Source of the DNA: JANYJJ01 sp038241115
Lineage (GTDB): Bacteria; Pseudomonadota; Gammaproteobacteria; Burkholderiales; Burkholderiaceae_C
NCBI GenBank assembly: GCA_038241115.1
Contig: JBBRGA010000001.1
Location: 4,995 to 68,994, forward strand
Length of the DNA stretch: 64,000 bases
Reading direction: 5' to 3'
In this document: positions 63,528-64,000 of the stretch, piece by piece
How positions within the stretch are numbered: position 1 is the stretch's first letter
How the letters are laid out: the number at the start of each line of letters is the position of its first letter
Program-made: the position numbers and the translations under genes
The notes under the pieces: generated by a model
Told to the model about the DNA's origin: nothing
Database searches by the model: none
Seen by the model: only the letters and a program-made list of their open reading frames with translations

Positions 63528-63994
63528 GCGCGCAAACGCTCAAGCCCGCCGACAAACTTGCCGAGCTGGCTTCCAATGCCTTGTCCGGCGAAAGCGATGC
63601 GTATCGCGTGGCTCGGCGCGCGTTGCTTGCCGAGGAAATCGAATTTCGCCGTCACATGACCCGCGTTGCCGAGCAGCGCCGCGCGCGGCAACTCGCATTT
63701 GCTCAAGAACGCGGATGGCACCACCTCGACTTTGTGCAAACTGCAGGCGACGATTACGCCAACGATCTGGGGCTGCTGAACCCAGACGGCACAGAAAACC
63801 CCGCGCTGGTGGTTTATCGCCGCGAGGGCGACACCGTACGTCTGTTCTGGTCAAGCGCAGTGAAGCAGGCCATGGCCGATCCGGGACAAGACCCGCGCGA
63901 CGCGCCCGACATCGCTTCACTGTGGTCCATCCTCGACTTGACGCCCGAGGGTCGCGGGACCGATTGGTATCTGAAGCTGGCGTACTCGCAGTGA
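63524..63994 (+). CDS. Shortened DUF899-family protein
   Basis: DUF899 proteins are thioredoxin-like with unknown roles. The 156-residue product matches the family's N-terminal helix (YRVARRALLAEEIEFRRHMTRV) and then jumps to its C-terminal part (GLLNPDGTENPALVVYRREG, FWSSAVKQAMADPGQDPRD, SILDLTPEGRGTDWYLKL). The middle thioredoxin strand-helix portion of usual members (about 230-260 residues) is missing, apparently by internal deletion rather than a frameshift. GTG start is coupled to the SRPBCC gene. Confidence 0.72.
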   Translation: MSAQTLKPADKLAELASNALSGESDAYRVARRALLAEEIEFRRHMTRVAEQRRARQLAFAQERGWHHLDFVQTAGDDYANDLGLLNPDGTENPALVVYRREGDTVRLFWSSAVKQAMADPGQDPRDAPDIASLWSILDLTPEGRGTDWYLKLAYSQ

Positions 63995-64000
63995 CTGCCC

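Noticed and set aside
63524..63994. DUF899 protein as a frameshifted pseudogene
   Set aside because: The shortened frame is open from a coupled GTG start to a conserved C-terminus, with no leftover middle-domain sequence in other frames nearby, so an internal deletion in a working gene is more likely.

Overview
The window is a gene-dense chromosomal segment from a betaproteobacterium, most like the order Burkholderiales and probably Comamonadaceae. The evidence is gene order: leuD-leuB-asd-fimV-truA-trpFBA-accD, ilvI-ilvH-ilvC-pssA-leuA, and rpsB-tsf-pyrH-frr-uppS-cdsA-dxr-rseP-bamA-skp-lpxD-fabZ-lpxA-lpxB-rnhB. The protein types agree (an E. coli-like long Asd, DUF3106/DUF3619 proteins, Anbu). 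The genus cannot be fixed from sequence alone. I see no rRNA, tRNA, CRISPR array, prophage or complete insertion sequence.

Layout. 1-10.5 kb: leucine, aspartate-family and tryptophan biosynthesis, with FimV, pseudouridine synthase TruA and AccD, closed by a clean terminator. 10.6-19.6 kb: a two-domain M16 peptidase, a FemAB-like protein, NAD synthetase, PII (GlnB), then a leftward block of dgkA, an RDD membrane protein, a DUF3106 periplasmic protein, a DUF3619 membrane protein and an ECF sigma factor. 19.8-26 kb: branched-chain amino acid synthesis (ilvI, ilvH, ilvC), pssA, and leuA behind a readable leucine-codon leader peptide and terminator, i.e. a transcription attenuator. 26.1-28.6 kb: a tiny zinc-ribbon-like protein, maleylacetoacetate isomerase and D-amino-acid dehydrogenase. 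28.9-44 kb: a long rightward cluster for translation, isoprenoid and phospholipid precursors, outer-membrane assembly and lipid A.

44-55 kb: the divergent pair ppsR/ppsA, an Anbu proteasome-like protein, mutS, a thiolase, and ahpC-ahpF. 55-64 kb is the most accessory-looking part. It holds a 189-bp inverted-repeat element between ahpF and a DsbA-like gene that has lost one active-site cysteine, then a gnd-pgm-xfp-ackA run that looks like a phosphoketolase route making acetate and ATP, then a glycine-zipper/SRPBCC fusion overlapping a shortened DUF899 protein. Short tandem repeats (9, 12 and 13 bp) are scattered over 47-61 kb.

The best candidates for something not well described are the sigma/DUF3619/DUF3106/RDD module (possible envelope-stress signalling), the 189-bp nested palindromic element, and the glycine-zipper-SRPBCC/DUF899 pair. 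The leuA attenuator is the best-supported regulatory element.
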